Assembly: GCF_022341425.1 (NCBI RefSeq)
Contig: NZ_JABFUC010000019.1
Span: 1-64,000, forward strand
DNA length: 64,000 bases
Origin: Billgrantia campisalis
Lineage (GTDB): Bacteria > Pseudomonadota > Gammaproteobacteria > Pseudomonadales > Halomonadaceae
Direction of reading: 5' to 3'
Positions within the stretch are counted from its first letter, which is position 1. Every line of letters begins with the position of its first letter. Under the pieces are notes generated by a model that saw only the letters and a list, made by a program, of their open reading frames with translations, did not search any database and was not told the DNA's origin. This document shows, piece after piece, positions 1 to 8,310 of this stretch. The translations under genes and the position numbers were made by a program.

Positions 1-172
1 CCACCAGGTCCTCGGGGCGCTCGGCCACGTCCGGGTGGAGGTTGTTCATCAGCATGCGCAGCGGCGCCTCGGTGAGCCAGCTCTTGCAGCTGAGCTCGGT
101 GCCGGTGGGGGCGGCGATCTTGCGGGACGGGTCGTGACGCGGGTCACGGTCGATGGGCTGATACTGGGTCAT
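1..172 (-). CDS. hutU: Urocanate hydratase, N-terminal part (partial)
   Basis: Urocanase performs the second step of histidine degradation, converting urocanate to imidazolone propionate in the cytoplasm. Only the first 57 codons are inside the window; the gene runs off the left edge. The visible N-terminus begins MTQYQPIDRDPRHD and contains KSWLTEAPLRMLMNNL, a block typical of the start of urocanase. The start codon at 172-170 is preceded on its own strand by GAGGA. An HutC-type operator lies about 50 bases upstream. The family call is strong despite the short length because this N-terminal block is highly conserved. Confidence 0.9.
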   Translation of the reverse strand, partial: MTQYQPIDRDPRHDPSRKIAAPTGTELSCKSWLTEAPLRMLMNNLHPDVAERPEDLV

Positions 173-224
173 GAAGGCATCCTCGTTCTTGTGGCCGGAC
201 GGGTGCAGCCAAGACAGCCGCACA

Positions 225-240
225 ATCTGTATATACAGAT
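225..240. promoter_or_regulatory. HutC-type operator near hutU
   Basis: ATCTGTATATACAGAT is a perfect 16-base palindrome whose core TGTATATACA is the known HutC recognition sequence. It lies about 50 bases upstream of the hutU start and matches the core of a second site at 403-412. Repression of hutU by the nearby HutC protein is inferred. Confidence 0.75.
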
Positions 241-349
241 ATCGACCATTCCACGAGGTAGCGTCAAGAGGAGAAAATTTCCGAACCGCCCCAATATTAG
301 ATAAGATATTGTTTTTCATCTATAAAAAAAATATTATTGGCGAAATTGA

Positions 350-363
350 TAGACTAAAGTCTA
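350..363. promoter_or_regulatory. Inverted repeat of unknown factor in hut intergenic region
   Basis: TAGACT and AGTCTA are separated by AA between the two HutC-type operators, next to an unusually AT-rich stretch (about 285-350). It does not match the HutC core. It could be a site for a second regulator or chance; nothing else supports it. Confidence 0.25.
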
Positions 364-402
364 TTTGCCGAAGGGATGGAAATCGCCAAACCTTGTCAAT
401 GC

Positions 403-412
403 TGTATATACA
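403..412. promoter_or_regulatory. HutC-type operator before the YjiH-family gene
   Basis: TGTATATACA is identical to the core of the palindrome at 225-240. It lies 39 bases before the chosen start of the downstream membrane protein, so it probably overlaps that promoter or its early transcribed region. Confidence 0.7.
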
Positions 413-451
413 AGTAGCCCTTCGGACAACAACACGACGGTGGAAGCCCCC

Positions 452-1777
452 ATGGAAAAACTGGCGGAATATCCCAAGAACAGAAAAAGCAGCTGGTGGA
501 ACCTGATGAAGCTGGTGATTCCCAGCGGCATCGGCATTCTCTTCTTCTTCGTACCCATCGAAATTGCCGGGCGCTCCACCATCCTCCTGGATCACCTCGT
601 GCGCTACTGCATCGGCCTGCTGGGTGACTGGGCTCCCTGGTACGCCTTGGCCGTGATTACCGCCGGTGCCCTCTACCCCTTTATCACCGGCAGTTGGCGG
701 CGCAGCACCACCAACCTGGTGTTTACCCTGCTCAAGGTGGCCGGGGTGGTCTTCATGGTGATGGCCATAAGCGGTGCCGGGCCTGCCCTGCTGCATGAAC
801 CCGACAAGTTGCCCTTCCTGCTCGACAAGCTGGTGGTGCCGGTCAGCCTGATCGTACCCATCGGCGCCATCTTCCTGGCCCTGCTCACCACCTACGGACT
901 CCTGGAACTGGTTGGAGTGATCTGCCAGCCGCTAATGCGCCCGCTTTGGAAGACACCGGGTCGCTCCGCCATCGATGCGGTGGCCTCCTTCGTCGGCAGC
1001 TACTCCATTGGCCTGCTGATCACCAATCGGGTCTATACCAGTGGCATGTACTCCAACCGCGAGGCGGCCATTGTCGCCACCGGCTTCTCCACGGCCTCGG
1101 TGACCTTCATGATCGTGGTGGCGAACACCCTGAACATCATGCATGTCTGGCTGCACTACTTCTGGCTGACCCTGCTGATCACCTTCCTGATCACTGCCAT
1201 TACCGCCCGTATCCCGCCAATCAGTCGCATGAGCACTGACGCCGCCAACCCTGAGCCGACAGTTCCTCGGGGGGAGCGCCTGAGTAGCGCATTCCATGCC
1301 GGATTAGAGGCTGCCCATCGTGCGCCTGGCTTGCCTCGCAACATGCTGAATAACGGACGCGAGGGACTGCTAATGGCCATGAGCATCCTGCCCTCGATCA
1401 TGTCGGTAGGGTTGATCGGCCTGCTGGTGGCCACCTATACCCCGGTGTTCGACTGGCTCGGCTATGCCCTCTACCCCTTCGTGCTGCCCTGGGGGCTCGA
1501 TGACGGCCTGATGCTGGCTCAGGCCACCGCCTCGGGGCTCGCCGAGCTGTTCCTGCCAGCGCTGCAGATGACCGAGGCCTCCTTCGTGGCCCGCTTCGCC
1601 ACCGCCATCGTGTCGATCTCCTCGATCCTGTTCTTCTCGGCGTCGATTCCCTGCATTCTTTCCACCAACATTCCCATTTCCATTCCGCAACTGCTGGCGG
1701 TCTGGTTTATTCGCACCGCTATCGGCCTGTTCCTGGCCATCCCGGCCGGTTATCTCGTCCTTTTCCTCACGGGCTAA
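452..1777 (+). CDS. YjiH-family membrane protein, candidate hut-linked transporter
   Basis: This 441-residue protein is a multi-pass membrane protein of the YjiH family (nucleoside-recognition/Gate-type domains). The N-terminus is short and basic and enters the first membrane helix near residue 18; about ten hydrophobic segments follow, with a polar break around residues 250-320. An upstream in-frame ATG at 365 is open, but it would put the HutC-type operator inside the coding region. The ATG at 452 has GGAAG six bases before it and is preferred. The gene is divergent from hutU and carries its own TGTATATACA site, so a role in uptake of histidine, urocanate or a related compound is inferred. 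YjiH substrates are not established from sequence. Confidence 0.75.
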   Translation: MEKLAEYPKNRKSSWWNLMKLVIPSGIGILFFFVPIEIAGRSTILLDHLVRYCIGLLGDWAPWYALAVITAGALYPFITGSWRRSTTNLVFTLLKVAGVVFMVMAISGAGPALLHEPDKLPFLLDKLVVPVSLIVPIGAIFLALLTTYGLLELVGVICQPLMRPLWKTPGRSAIDAVASFVGSYSIGLLITNRVYTSGMYSNREAAIVATGFSTASVTFMIVVANTLNIMHVWLHYFWLTLLITFLITAITARIPPISRMSTDAANPEPTVPRGERLSSAFHAGLEAAHRAPGLPRNMLNNGREGLLMAMSILPSIMSVGLIGLLVATYTPVFDWLGYALYPFVLPWGLDDGLMLAQATASGLAELFLPALQMTEASFVARFATAIVSISSILFFSASIPCILSTNIPISIPQLLAVWFIRTAIGLFLAIPAGYLVLFLTG

Positions 1778-1793
1778 CGCCGGTTAAAACAGC

Positions 1794-1821
1794 AAAGGCC
1801 ACCCTTATGGGTGGCCTTTTT
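1794..1821 (+). terminator. Rho-independent terminator after YjiH-family gene
   Basis: An 11-base stem (AAAGGCCACCC with GGGTGGCCTTT) has a four-base TTAT loop and runs into a T-tract. It lies 16 bases after the stop codon at 1777 and before the convergent hutC gene. Confidence 0.9.
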
Positions 1822-1844
1822 CTTGTGTTGCCATGCCTGTCTGA

Positions 1845-2561
1845 CTAAAGGTGACTGACATTCACCCTGGCATTCAGCCTATAGCGAGATCCCGGGTGTA
1901 ACAGCTGCGTATAGCTGATCAGCAGCTCACCAGACCAGCTGCGTCGAATCACTTTCAGACAGGCCTCACCTTCGGTAATATCCAGTAACGCAGCTTCATG
2001 TGGGCTGGGCAGAACCGCCTCAACCGAATGCTCTACGTCAGTGACAGGATAGCGTGCCACCAGAATCGCATTGGGCGTATGCCTCTCAAAGTCCTGCTGC
2101 AAATAGTCCGGGGCCAGCTTAGGATTTACATGACGCCGCTCCAACTGGATCTTGACCCCATCTTCTCGGTGCACAATCTCCGAATAAAACACACTCGATC
2201 CGGTACGCACACCGAGAAAAATGGCCACATCCTCGGGAGCATTGACCTCCTCCAAGCGGATCACCTCACTACTATGCTTCCCTCCTCGAGTAGCGATTTC
2301 ATCAGCAATATTCTTGATCTCGAATAGAGAGGACTCGGCCTTGCGTTCCACCACATAGGTGCCGGAACCCGTACGCCGCATCAATAGCCCGTTGTTAACC
2401 AGGTCACGGATCGCCTTATTGGCTGTCATACGGCTCACGCCAAAGCTCTTGGCCAACGCATTTTCAGCGGGAATCCGATCACCCGGAGCAAACGTTCCTT
2501 CCTCAATCTGCTCAATCAAGTAGTCTTTGATCCTCGTATAGGATGGTTTCATATCCGACAT
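1845..2561 (-). CDS. hutC: Histidine utilisation repressor, GntR/HutC family
   Basis: This is a 238-residue GntR-family regulator. Residues about 6-71 form the winged helix-turn-helix, with the typical AENALAKSFGVSRMTANKAI segment and the GSGTYV wing. Residues about 95-235 form a UTRA ligand-binding domain, including the SEIVHREDGVKIQLERRHVNP region usual in HutC. HutC binds urocanate and represses hut genes. Two operators with the HutC core TGTATATACA lie 1.4-1.6 kb away, between hutU and the YjiH-family gene, which supports this exact assignment. It is convergent with the transporter gene, and no such operator was seen upstream of hutC itself. Confidence 0.9.
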   Translation of the reverse strand: MSDMKPSYTRIKDYLIEQIEEGTFAPGDRIPAENALAKSFGVSRMTANKAIRDLVNNGLLMRRTGSGTYVVERKAESSLFEIKNIADEIATRGGKHSSEVIRLEEVNAPEDVAIFLGVRTGSSVFYSEIVHREDGVKIQLERRHVNPKLAPDYLQQDFERHTPNAILVARYPVTDVEHSVEAVLPSPHEAALLDITEGEACLKVIRRSWSGELLISYTQLLHPGSRYRLNARVNVSHL

Positions 2562-2639
2562 TTCGACCTTCTAAGCTCCCGTTAGACCATCTTCCCACTA
2601 TACCACCCAGCATAGGCAGACCAGACGCCAGTGCCATTC

Positions 2640-5078
2640 CTACCCGCGCCGCTTGGTGCGGGCGGTGGCCTCGGCGGTGACGGGGTCTTCCGGCCAGGGG
2701 TGCTTGGGGTAGCGGCCGCGCATCTCCTTGCGTACTTCCGGGTAGCCGCTCGCCCAGAAACTGGCCAGGTCGGCGGTGACCTGCAGCGGGCTCCGGGCCG
2801 GCGAGAGCAGGTGCAGCAGCACCGCCTCTCGCCCGTCTGCGACCCGGGGGGAGGCCTGCCAGCCGAAGCACTCCTGCAGCTTCACCGCCAGCACCGGCGG
2901 CTTGCCCTCGAGACAAGGCGCATAGTCCACCCGATGGCTGGCGCCGCTGGGCACCGCCAGGCGCATCGGTGCCAGGGCATCGAGCCGTGAGCGTAGCGGC
3001 CAGTCGAGGCCATCGAGTAGAAAGCGCGCCATCGGCAGGCGCTCCACGGCGTCGAGCCGGGTGATGCCATCCAGATGCGGACCCAGCCAGTCATCCAGGG
3101 TGTCCAGCAGCGCGGCCTCTGACCAGTCAGGCCACGCCTCGCCCAGCGCGCGGCGCAGCAGCGCCAACCGACCGCGCAGCTGGATCAGGGCGTCGTCTTG
3201 TGGCAGGCCACGCCGGCGCAGCGCCTCGAGCAGGGCCGCCCGGACCGCCTCGGCCGGCAGTTCGGCGAGGGGCTTGCGCTCCAGCACCACCGCGCCCAGG
3301 CCGCGCACCCGCTCGCCGACCAGGCGGCCCTGCGCTTCGGACCACTCGAGCCTTGGCTGCCACTCTCGGATCCCGGGATAGAGCGCTTCGAGGCGCTCGG
3401 CCGAGAGCGCCGCCGCGCGGAAGATCCGCGCACCGCTGGCCTCCCCGTCGAGCTCGGCCGCCACCAGTAGCTCGGCATGGGCCAGGGGGTGGCTCTCGGG
3501 CAAGGTGGCCAGCCCACCGGATGCCAGGCGGAAGCGCCCCGGTGCCTCCAGACGCTGGGCGATGCGCTCAGGATAGGCCAGCGCCAGCAGCGCCCCCAGC
3601 GGCGCCAGGCCCGTCACCTCCAGCTTGACGCCGGCAATGCGCGCCAGCTGCCGGGCATCCCGCTGCCACTGGCGATGGGCGTCGGGAGCCTTCAGGCGCG
3701 CCTGAAGCGCCCGCTCCAGGTCACGCTCGTCATCCAGATCGCGACCCTCCAGCGCGGCAACCAGGGCACAGGCCAGGGGCCTGGCGCCGAGTTCGGCCGC
3801 ACGCTCGAGCATCACCGCCAGCCGCGGGTGGGTAGGCCAGCGGGTGGCGGCACGGCCCAGCTCGGTCAAATGGCAGGCGTCATCGAGCAGCCCCAGGCGC
3901 CGTAACAGCTCGCGGGCTACCGAAAGCGCCGCGGCGGGTGGCGGGGTCACCCAGGCCAGTGCCTCAGGCTCTACAATGCCCCAGCGGGCCAGCTCGAAGG
4001 CCAGCGGGGCGAGATCCGCCTGGCGGATCTCCGGCTCGCCGTGGGGAATCAGCGGCTGCTCCTCGGCCCACAGCCGCAGGCAGAGGCCGGGGCCCTGGCG
4101 ACCGGCGCGGCCGCGGCGCTGGTCGGCGCTGGCACGGTTGACCCGGCGGGTCTCCAGACGGGTAAGGCCGGTACGCGGCTGGAACACCGCCACGCGCTGA
4201 TGCCCGGCGTCCATCACCAGCCGCACGCCGTCCACCGTGACACTGGACTCGGCGATGGCGGTGGCCAGTACCGCCCGGCGCCGCCCGTCCGGGTCGGGGC
4301 GCAGGGCGCGGCGCTGCGCCGCCAGGGGCAGGCGGCCGTGCAGTTCCATGACGACCAGGTCCGGCGCCCGACCAGCCAGCTCCCGGGCCAGGCGGCGGAT
4401 CTCCCCAACCCCGGGGAGGATCACCAGGGCGTCCCCTTCCTGCGCCTGCATGGCCTCGAGCAGCGCCCGGGCCTGCTGGACCGCGCCGTCATCGCGGGCA
4501 TTCAGCGAGCGGTAGCGGGTCTCGACGGGATAGCTGCGCCCCGGGCAGTCGATCACCGGGGTGTCGTCGCCCAGCACCCCGAGCAGGGCCTCGACGTCCA
4601 GGGTGGCCGACATCACCAGCAAACGCAGGTCGTCGCGCACCGACTGGGCATCCAGGGCCAGGGCAAGGCCGAGGTCCGCCTCCAGGCTGCGCTCGTGGAA
4701 CTCGTCGAAGATCACCCCGGCCACCCCCTCCAGCAGCGGGTCATCCTGGAGCATCCGGGTCAGCACCCCCTGGGTCACCACTTCCAGGCGCGTCGCCGGG
4801 CCCACCCGGCTCTCGCCGCGCATCCGATAGCCGACGCGCTCCCCCACCTTTTCGCCGAGACTCTCGGCCATGAAACCGGCGGCCAGCCGCGCCGCCACCC
4901 GCCGCGGCTCGAGCAGCAGCAGTTTGCCCTCGCGGGCCCAGGGCGCCTCGAGCAGCGCCAGCGGCACCCGGGTGGTCTTGCCGGCGCCGGGCTCGGCCAC
5001 CAGCAGGGCGCGGGCGTGAGAGCCAAGCGCCGCCTGGAGGGCGTCGAGTCGTGCCTCGATGGGCAGGCCCGTTGTCAT
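2640..5078 (-). CDS. hrpB: ATP-dependent helicase HrpB
   Basis: HrpB is a DEAH-box-type RNA helicase found across proteobacteria; its physiological role is poorly defined. In this 812-residue protein the P-loop GAGKTT is at residues 31-36 and the DEAH-equivalent DEFHERS at 125-131. Later motifs are VMSATLD, the RRGRAGR motif VI region and the long family C-terminal extension ending in a basic tail. Length matches the family (about 800-850). An alternative in-frame ATG lies at 5099, seven codons upstream; neither has a strong ribosome site. The later one is chosen because HrpB proteins usually begin a few residues before LPI. The gene is divergent from gapdh. Confidence 0.93.
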   Translation of the reverse strand: MTTGLPIEARLDALQAALGSHARALLVAEPGAGKTTRVPLALLEAPWAREGKLLLLEPRRVAARLAAGFMAESLGEKVGERVGYRMRGESRVGPATRLEVVTQGVLTRMLQDDPLLEGVAGVIFDEFHERSLEADLGLALALDAQSVRDDLRLLVMSATLDVEALLGVLGDDTPVIDCPGRSYPVETRYRSLNARDDGAVQQARALLEAMQAQEGDALVILPGVGEIRRLARELAGRAPDLVVMELHGRLPLAAQRRALRPDPDGRRRAVLATAIAESSVTVDGVRLVMDAGHQRVAVFQPRTGLTRLETRRVNRASADQRRGRAGRQGPGLCLRLWAEEQPLIPHGEPEIRQADLAPLAFELARWGIVEPEALAWVTPPPAAALSVARELLRRLGLLDDACHLTELGRAATRWPTHPRLAVMLERAAELGARPLACALVAALEGRDLDDERDLERALQARLKAPDAHRQWQRDARQLARIAGVKLEVTGLAPLGALLALAYPERIAQRLEAPGRFRLASGGLATLPESHPLAHAELLVAAELDGEASGARIFRAAALSAERLEALYPGIREWQPRLEWSEAQGRLVGERVRGLGAVVLERKPLAELPAEAVRAALLEALRRRGLPQDDALIQLRGRLALLRRALGEAWPDWSEAALLDTLDDWLGPHLDGITRLDAVERLPMARFLLDGLDWPLRSRLDALAPMRLAVPSGASHRVDYAPCLEGKPPVLAVKLQECFGWQASPRVADGREAVLLHLLSPARSPLQVTADLASFWASGYPEVRKEMRGRYPKHPWPEDPVTAEATARTKRRG

Positions 5079-5095
5079 CGAACTGTCATACGGTT

Positions 5096-5117
5096 TCATA
5101 TACGATTCGCCACATAT
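5096..5117. promoter_or_regulatory. Possible ArsR-type operator before gapdh-arsJ
   Basis: The stretch TCATATACG...CACATAT resembles the TCATATGCG...TTATG pattern of the E. coli ars operator, and a related TCATACG lies ten bases upstream (5086-5092). It is in the right place to control the gapdh-arsJ pair. The match is weak and there is no arsR gene next to it. Confidence 0.2.
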
Positions 5118-5184
5118 TCCACGTCACCCTATCGAACCGTCCCCCTGCCAAACAGGCATTCCATCGAACACTAGGAGCTATCCC

Positions 5185-6201
5185 ATGACGATACGTATCG
5201 GCATCAACGGCTTCGGTCGCATCGGCCGCCTGGCCCTGCGCGCCGGCTGGACGAACCCGGACCTCGCGTTCGTGCAGATCAACGATCCGGGCGGCGACGC
5301 CGCCACCTTCGCCCACCTGCTGCAGTTCGACTCGGTGCATGGCCAGTGGACGGGCGACGGCGATGATATCACGGCCACCGACGACGCCCTGGTCGTCGCC
5401 GGCCAGCGCCTGGCCTTCAGTGCCAACCGCGAGATCGAAGACACCGACTGGTCCGGCTGCGACGTGGTGATCGAGGCCTCGGGCAAGATCAAGACCACCG
5501 AGAAACTCCAGGCCTACCTGGACCAGGGGGTCAAGCGGGTGGTGGTCAGCGCCCCGGTGAAGGACGAGGGCGTGCTCAACCTGGTGGTCGGCGTCAACGA
5601 TCACCTCTTCGACCCCGCCGAGCACCGCATCGTGACCGCGGCGAGCTGCACCACCAACTGCCTGGCCCCGGTGGTCAAGGTGATCCATGAGAAGATCGGC
5701 ATCCGCCACGGCTCCATGACCACCATCCACGATATCACCAACACCCAGACCATCCTGGACGCTCCGCATCAGGACCTCAGGCGCGCCCGGGCCTGCGGGA
5801 TGAGCCTGATTCCGACGACCACCGGCTCGGCCAAGGCGATCACCGCCATCTTTCCGGAGCTCACCGGCAAGCTCAACGGCCACGCCGTGCGGGTGCCGCT
5901 GGCCAACGCCTCGCTCACCGATATGGTCTTCGAGGTGGCCCGCGAGACCACAGAGGCGGAGGTCAACGCCCTGCTCCAGGAGGCCGCCGAGGGCGAGCTC
6001 GCCGGCATTCTTGGCTATGAGGCGCGCCCGCTGGTCTCCATCGACTACCGCAGCGACCCGCGCAGCTCCATCGTCGATGCCCTCTCCACCATGGTGGTGG
6101 CCGGCACCCAGGTGAAGCTCTACGCCTGGTACGACAACGAGTACGGCTACGCCTGCCGCACCGCGGAGCTGGCCGCCAAGGTGGGTAAGGCCGACGCATG
6201 A
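5185..6201 (+). CDS. Type I glyceraldehyde-3-phosphate dehydrogenase, ArsJ-associated
   Basis: This 338-residue protein has the NAD-binding start RIGINGFGRIGR, Asp34 in the QINDP segment and the catalytic cysteine in ASCTTNC (Cys155). The active-site and C-terminal blocks (TTTGSAKA, WYDNEYGY) are also present. The start at 5185 follows AGGAG seven bases upstream; the longer open frame from 5059 lacks such a site. The next gene, arsJ, overlaps its stop by four bases (ATGA). In ars clusters this dehydrogenase makes unstable 1-arseno-3-phosphoglycerate from arsenate and glyceraldehyde 3-phosphate, which ArsJ exports. That pairing favours an arsenate-resistance role over central glycolysis. Confidence 0.92.
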   Translation: MTIRIGINGFGRIGRLALRAGWTNPDLAFVQINDPGGDAATFAHLLQFDSVHGQWTGDGDDITATDDALVVAGQRLAFSANREIEDTDWSGCDVVIEASGKIKTTEKLQAYLDQGVKRVVVSAPVKDEGVLNLVVGVNDHLFDPAEHRIVTAASCTTNCLAPVVKVIHEKIGIRHGSMTTIHDITNTQTILDAPHQDLRRARACGMSLIPTTTGSAKAITAIFPELTGKLNGHAVRVPLANASLTDMVFEVARETTEAEVNALLQEAAEGELAGILGYEARPLVSIDYRSDPRSSIVDALSTMVVAGTQVKLYAWYDNEYGYACRTAELAAKVGKADA

Positions 6202-7400
6202 TCGCCCGCGTCGCCGCCCTGCCCCGAGAGATCCGCCAGTACCTGCTGGTCACCGGCAACTACTGGGCCTTCACCCTGACCGACGGCGCCCTGCGCATGC
6301 TGGTGGTGCTCTACTTCCACAGCCTGGGCTATTCGGCGCTGGAGGTGGCGCTGCTGTTTCTCTTCTACGAGTTCTTCGGCGTGGTGACCAACCTGGTAGG
6401 GGGCTGGCTGGGCGCCCGGCTGGGCCTCAACCGCACCATGAACCTGGGGCTCGGCCTGCAGGTGGTGGCGCTTGCCATGCTGCTGGTGCCGGTGGCCTGG
6501 CTCAGCGTACCCTGGGTGATGGCCGCCCAGGCGCTTTCGGGCATCGCCAAGGATCTGAACAAGATGAGCGCCAAGAGCGCCATCAAGACCCTGGTGCCGG
6601 CCGGTGACGCCGGCCATCAGTCGCTCTACCGCTGGGTGGCGCTACTCACCGGCTCCAAGAACGCCCTCAAAGGAGTGGGCTTCTTCCTGGGAGGACTCCT
6701 GCTGACGCTGATCGGCTTCCAGGGGGCGATTCTCGCCATGGCGGTGATGCTCGCCGGCGTGCTCGGGCTCTCGCTCTTGCGCCTCGACGCCGACCTGGGC
6801 CGGGCCAAGGCCAAGCCGAAGTTTCGCGAGATCCTCTCCAAGAGCCGCGCCATCAATATCCTTTCGGCGGCGCGGATGTGCCTGTTCGGTGCCAGGGACG
6901 TCTGGTTCGTGGTGGCCCTGCCGGTGTTCTTGGCCACCCAGTTCGGCTGGAACAGCTGGCGAGTGGGGGGCTTTCTGGCCCTGTGGGTGATCGGCTACGG
7001 CGCGGTGCAGGCGGTGGCGCCGCGGATCACCGGACAGGCCGCGGGGCGCGGGTCCGCCATCGCCTGGGCCGCGGCACTCGCCGCCCTGCCGGCGCTGATC
7101 GCGCTCCTCCTGGAGGTTCAACCACACATCGTGCTGCTCGGGGGGCTTATGCTCTTCGGCGCGATCTTCGCGGTGAACTCCAGCCTGCACAGCTTTCTGA
7201 TCGTGCGCATGGCGCGCTCGGACGGGGTCTCGCTGGACGTGGGCTTCTACTACATGGCCAACGCCATGGGGCGGCTGATCGGCACCCTGCTCTCCGGCTG
7301 GCTCTATCTCACCGGCGGGCTCGTCGCCACCCTCTGGGTCTCCAGCGCCATGCTCGTCGCGACCGTGGTGATCAGTCTGGCGCTGCCGCGGGAGGCCTGA
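6198..7400 (+). CDS. arsJ: Organoarsenical efflux MFS transporter ArsJ
   Basis: This 400-residue major facilitator protein has about 12 hydrophobic segments. Its start (LLVTGNYWAFTLTDGALRML) and the central SGIAKDLNKMSAKSAIKTL segment are characteristic of ArsJ. It exports 1-arseno-3-phosphoglycerate made by the partner dehydrogenase. The start codon overlaps the stop of that gene, so the two are translationally coupled. The 3' end overlaps the convergent rutR-like gene by 29 bases. No arsR, arsB or arsC lies in the window, so regulation of the pair is open. Confidence 0.9.
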   Translation: MIARVAALPREIRQYLLVTGNYWAFTLTDGALRMLVVLYFHSLGYSALEVALLFLFYEFFGVVTNLVGGWLGARLGLNRTMNLGLGLQVVALAMLLVPVAWLSVPWVMAAQALSGIAKDLNKMSAKSAIKTLVPAGDAGHQSLYRWVALLTGSKNALKGVGFFLGGLLLTLIGFQGAILAMAVMLAGVLGLSLLRLDADLGRAKAKPKFREILSKSRAINILSAARMCLFGARDVWFVVALPVFLATQFGWNSWRVGGFLALWVIGYGAVQAVAPRITGQAAGRGSAIAWAAALAALPALIALLLEVQPHIVLLGGLMLFGAIFAVNSSLHSFLIVRMARSDGVSLDVGFYYMANAMGRLIGTLLSGWLYLTGGLVATLWVSSAMLVATVVISLALPREA

Positions 7401-8052
7401 CCCCACACCCCTTGAGGATCACCTGGGTCAGGAAGGCGGTGATCCGCTCCACGTCGGCGTCAGTGATCTCGTCCCTGCCGGTGATGCCGAGCACCTGGGC
7501 TTCGAAGTCGGCGTAGTGCTGGGTGGCCGACCAGATCAGGAAGATCAGCCAGACGGGGTCCACCGGGTCCATCAGCCCGCGCTCGGCCCACTGCTCGAAG
7601 ATTCGCGCGCGCTCCTCCACCCAGGTCCGCAGTTCCCCGCTCAGGTAGTCCTGCAGGAAGGGGGCGCCGCCGAGGATCTCGGCGGCGAACAGCCGTGAAC
7701 CTTCCGGATGACGGCGCGACAGCTCCATCTTGCTGCGGATAAAAGCCTCCAGCACCTCGGCCGGGTCATCGTCCACGCTGATATCGTCAAGCAGCGCATT
7801 CCAGCGCGCCATCATGCGCTCGAGCAGGCGAACATAGAGGCCGCGCTTGCTGCCCATGTAGTAGAGCACATTGGACTTCGGCAGCCCCGCCGCTTCCGCA
7901 ATGGCCTGCACGCTGGCCCCACGATAGCCGTGGGCAGCGAACACCCGCTCGGCGGCCGTCAGAATCTCGCGCTCGTTGCGCTCACGGGTGGCGCCGTTGC
8001 TGACACTGGCGATTCGCGTACGCGGTTTCTCCGGGCTTGGCGTTTGTGGCAT
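7372..8052 (-). CDS. rutR: TetR-family regulator of the RutR type
   Basis: This 226-residue repressor has its helix-turn-helix at about residues 47-66 (VQAIAEAAGLPKSNVLYYMG). The C-terminal domain closely follows E. coli RutR, including ELSRRHPEGSRLFAAEIL and LIWSATQHYADFEAQV. RutR senses uracil and, in some reports, xanthine, and binds TTGACCAnnTGGTCAA. Three sites of this type occur here, before xdhA and before the purine permease. The ATG at 8052 has GGGGAG seven bases upstream; a longer open frame from 8217 is not favoured. It is divergent from xdhA, 258 bases apart, and overlaps arsJ tail to tail. Confidence 0.85.
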   Translation of the reverse strand: MPQTPSPEKPRTRIASVSNGATRERNEREILTAAERVFAAHGYRGASVQAIAEAAGLPKSNVLYYMGSKRGLYVRLLERMMARWNALLDDISVDDDPAEVLEAFIRSKMELSRRHPEGSRLFAAEILGGAPFLQDYLSGELRTWVEERARIFEQWAERGLMDPVDPVWLIFLIWSATQHYADFEAQVLGITGRDEITDADVERITAFLTQVILKGCGVRPPAAAPD

Positions 8053-8230
8053 CAACAGGCTCCCCGCCCTGAATGTGTCGGACTGCAAAGAGTGCCCCAG
8101 CCCGCCGCGACCTGCAAATCCTCCGAGGTGTGCCCGCAGCGCCATGCCGGCGACAGCCCAACGGTATTCGCACAAATCGCCAGCCCGGGGCTTGCAAAGT
8201 GCGACACTCTGACCCATGCTGAGTACATCC

Positions 8231-8244
8231 TGACCACATGGTCA
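8231..8244. promoter_or_regulatory. RutR-type operator before xdhA
   Basis: TGACCACATGGTCA fits TGACCAnnTGGTCA with perfect half-sites and lies between divergent rutR and xdhA, 66 bases before the xdhA start. It probably controls xdhABC and perhaps rutR itself. Confidence 0.7.
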
Positions 8245-8310
8245 ACCTCATGGCGGCATCCGCTATCTGCCATCCATCTACAATAAGCAACAGGCGACAG
8301 AGACACGGCG

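Noticed and set aside
4041..5174. Long open frame (377 codons) on the plus strand opposite hrpB
   Set aside because: It lies wholly within hrpB on the other strand, has the GC-driven His/Gln/Arg-rich composition of antisense frames, and shows no family motif.
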